Positions 62,688 through 64,000 of a stretch of 64,000 nt of DNA are shown piece after piece. This DNA is from Azospirillum sp. TSA2s (GTDB lineage: Bacteria > Pseudomonadota > Alphaproteobacteria > Azospirillales > Azospirillaceae). A program made the translations under genes and the position numbers. The stretch covers positions 167,001 to 231,000 of the forward strand of contig NZ_CP039645.1 of assembly GCF_004923315.1 (NCBI RefSeq), in the 5' to 3' direction. Every line of letters begins with the position of its first letter. Within the stretch, counting starts at the first letter, position 1. Below the pieces are notes generated by a model that had not been told where the DNA came from, ran no database searches, and saw only the letters and a list, made by a program, of their open reading frames with translations.

Positions 62688-63065
62688 TCAGGCGAGCGTC
62701 ACCAGAACGGCGTGCGCCTCCGCCCGGCGCAGGGCCAGGGTGTGGTCGTCGATGCGCACGGCAAGCGGATCGGCGCCGGGGAATCCCTCATGCAGGATTT
62801 CCACGCGGGCGCCTTCGATCAGGCCCATCTCGATCATGCGGCGTTCCAGTTCGCCGGGCGGCAGCGGGGTGACGACGGCGGCCTCGTCGAGGCCGGTCAC
62901 CACCGCGCGCTGACCCTTGCGCAACGCGCCGAGACGGCAGCTGTCGCCGCTGGCCGGAGGGTCGGCGGAGCCACTGGGCATCCGGCCGGGTGCTTGGCCG
63001 GGAACCAGACGGGTAGCGGGGGAGGGAGTGGCATCGCGAACGGAGGCGGGCAACGGCGGAGTCAT
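62688..63065 (-). CDS. feoA: Ferrous iron transport protein FeoA, with N-terminal extension
   Basis: A 125-residue protein. The SH3-like FeoA domain spans about 43-125: LGALRKGQRAVVTGLDE, then RRMIEMGLIEGARVEILHEGFPGADPLAVRIDDHTLALRRAEA (outline). The first 42 residues are Pro/Ala/Ser-rich and absent from normal FeoA. An internal Met at residue 29 could be the true start. FeoA helps FeoB function. A Fur-like operator lies about 74-95 bases upstream. Confidence 0.88.
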   Translation of the reverse strand: MTPPLPASVRDATPSPATRLVPGQAPGRMPSGSADPPASGDSCRLGALRKGQRAVVTGLDEAAVVTPLPPGELERRMIEMGLIEGARVEILHEGFPGADPLAVRIDDHTLALRRAEAHAVLVTLA

Positions 63066-63138
63066 CGGAAAACACCTATCGGCAGCACGCCGCGGAGGAC
63101 GTGCGGATCAGCGGCTATGGCCACCGACGCCATATTGA

Positions 63139-63160
63139 TGCGAATAATTTTCATTTGCGA
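63139..63160 (-). promoter_or_regulatory. Fur-like operator upstream of feoA
   Basis: TGCGAAT, eight bases, TTTGCGA within AT-rich DNA form an imperfect dyad (GCGAAT against ATTTGC). The position ahead of feoA and the base pattern fit an iron-responsive Fur-type site. Assignment is by context. Confidence 0.5.
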
Positions 63161-63165
63161 TGTGA

Positions 63166-63810
63166 CGAAGCGCCGCGGAGCCCGCTTGCCGGGTGGGGAG
63201 GAGGCTGGGCGAGACTGCCCGATCCCGATGGAGAACAATTTTCTTTATTTTCCCGCCGGGCAGAGTGCTGGCTTTTGACGTTTCGCCTCCCTCCAACTCG
63301 CATTTCATATGAAGATCTGACAGGTGAACCAATTCGAAATAGCAACGCTCAAGCTTTGCTGCGCTGCAACCAAGGTGTGTATTGGCTTATCAGAGATCGC
63401 GAATTTTTAGGTTAAGGATGACCGCTCCGCCTCAAGCATGGTCAAAATCCGTGGAAAACCGTACAAAACCCGGTCATTTGAAAATAAATCACCGTATTTT
63501 CCCAAGTATTTTTTATATCAGTACCGCCAACTGACTGCATACTGACGTATGCAGCCGCCAAGCGAAAACTTTTATTTCCGATGCAATTTCGGTTTACCAA
63601 TTCTTTGGAGTTAGGATTTAGCCTCCGAAGCACTTCTTCGCAGCGGTTGTGTGTCTGGAGCCAATGATGCAACCAAATTCGGTCGCACGTCCGCCTGTGA
63701 CTCTGCCTGTTCTGACGATAACTGGAATTTGTCTGTTTTCTTTTTTGATTTGTGAAAAATTTTACGGAACTGTTAGGCTGGAGCCTTCTTCTCCTGCCGC
63801 ACAGGTTGTG
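63166..63810. other. AT-richer stretch without a convincing gene
   Basis: From about 63230 to 63780 the DNA is visibly poorer in G and C than the rest of the window. Open frames here (63101-63415 plus; 63442-63831 minus) have no family resemblance and lack the window's codon preference for G/C at third positions. Two features stand out: the dyad at 63535-63554 and several runs of T or A (63513-63518, 63741-63748). The region may be a long upstream regulatory region or horizontally acquired filler. Confidence 0.5.
63535..63554. repeat. Perfect 8-bp inverted repeat with 4-base centre
   Basis: CTGCATAC, TGAC, GTATGCAG form an exact 20-base dyad in the AT-rich stretch, about 257 bases upstream of the truncated terminal gene. 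The size suits an operator, for example a LuxR- or TetR-type site, but nothing nearby identifies the binding protein. Confidence 0.5.
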
Positions 63811-64000
63811 ATGACTGCCGCACGCAACCATGTGGCGGCCGTTGCGGCTGTGATTTCGGCGGCGTTTGCGGCTGCCGGGCTGCTGCTGCCATCACTGTTG
63901 CGCGCGGCCGGCGCCACGCCCTTGCGGGCGCTGACAGTGGTGGCGGCAGCGATGCTGGCATGTGGTGCCGGGACCCTACCTCGGCTCGCGGGTCTGCTGC
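63811..64000 (+). CDS. Start of a membrane or exported protein, cut by window end
   Basis: The last 190 bases read in frame from the ATG at 63811 as MTAARNHVAAVAAVISAAFA, followed by AGLLLPSLLRAAG and LRALTVVAAAMLACG. The composition returns to high GC, with Ala/Leu/Val-rich hydrophobic segments, so at least one or two membrane helices are likely. No family can be recognised from 63 residues. AGGTTGTG lies just before the ATG; an in-frame GTG directly upstream is an alternative start. Confidence 0.45.
   Translation, partial: MTAARNHVAAVAAVISAAFAAAGLLLPSLLRAAGATPLRALTVVAAAMLACGAGTLPRLAGLL

Noticed and set aside
60882..63278. 798-codon plus-strand open frame opposite feoB and feoA
   Set aside because: The composition (Gln, His, Arg, Gly rich) is the typical antisense shadow of high-GC membrane protein genes. 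It has no domain.
63101..63415. 104-codon plus-strand open frame
   Set aside because: It begins inside the feoA promoter region and crosses the Fur-like site. The product has no recognisable pattern.
63442..63831. 129-codon minus-strand open frame in the AT-rich stretch
   Set aside because: No ribosome-binding site, no family resemblance, and codon use unlike the window. It is possible but unsupported.

Overview
The window is high-GC, gene-dense DNA. It carries many solute-binding-protein transporters, IclR regulators and a flagellar filament/hook gene set. Together these fit a soil- or plant-associated alphaproteobacterium of the Azospirillum/Rhodospirillales type. That placement is inferred from gene families and codon style, not from a marker gene. 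No tRNA, rRNA, CRISPR array, insertion sequence or phage gene was recognised. Both ends cut a gene.

Layout. (1) 1-10.4 kb is an acyl-CoA catabolic island. On the minus strand lie two acyl-CoA dehydrogenases, a PaaG-like crotonase, an MDR-type reductase, a TRAP transporter (dctQMP) and a truncated CoA-transferase. An IclR regulator and a divergent second CoA-transferase face them. A 27-bp compound operator occurs twice, once before each transcription unit. (2) 10.4-20.2 kb is a peptide ABC transporter (dppABCDF) with an N-acyl-D-amino-acid deacylase, a RidA protein, a D-threonine aldolase/D-serine dehydratase-like PLP enzyme and its own IclR regulator. It reads as a D-amino-acid or N-acyl-amino-acid scavenging unit. 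(3) A lone ferritin-like diiron protein sits at 20.4-21.3 kb. (4) 21.4-29.8 kb is a complete Liv-type ABC importer enclosed by two paralogous L-2-amino-thiazoline-4-carboxylate-hydrolase-like proteins, with an FAD amine/amino-acid oxidase and an M20 amidohydrolase.

(5) 30.0-42.4 kb is a flagellar block. It contains a TPR/glycosyltransferase-like protein (probable flagellin modification), an ECF sigma factor with a small partner, fliS, fliD, a short flagellin, flgL, flgK, a FlgN-like chaperone, a small unknown, flgE and flgD. One motif, GAAAGCTGGCG, precedes three of these transcription units. (6) 42.6-47.1 kb holds small stress/membrane genes and a LysR-controlled tautomerase-SDR-SDR unit. 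(7) 47.3-54.4 kb holds an SLC13-type transporter with a CBS protein, a TerB-like protein, and a large GAF/PAS hybrid histidine kinase overlapping a single-domain response regulator. (8) 54.6-57.2 kb holds rpoZ (RNA polymerase omega), fdhD and a stand-alone RSH-type HD hydrolase. This puts a ppGpp-site subunit close to a putative small alarmone hydrolase. (9) 57.4-63.1 kb is a metal section: mntH/mntR divergent pair, then feoA-feoB with a Cys-rich membrane protein, and a secreted NTF2-like protein and a lipoprotein beside them. (10) 63.1-63.8 kb is AT-richer DNA with no convincing gene, followed by the start of a truncated membrane protein gene.

Three unlike families of intergenic inverted repeats sit between operons at 615-699, 17514-17664 and 39902-40068. 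Starts given here were often moved inside longer open frames, using Shine-Dalgarno spacing, overlap with the upstream stop codon and family N-termini.
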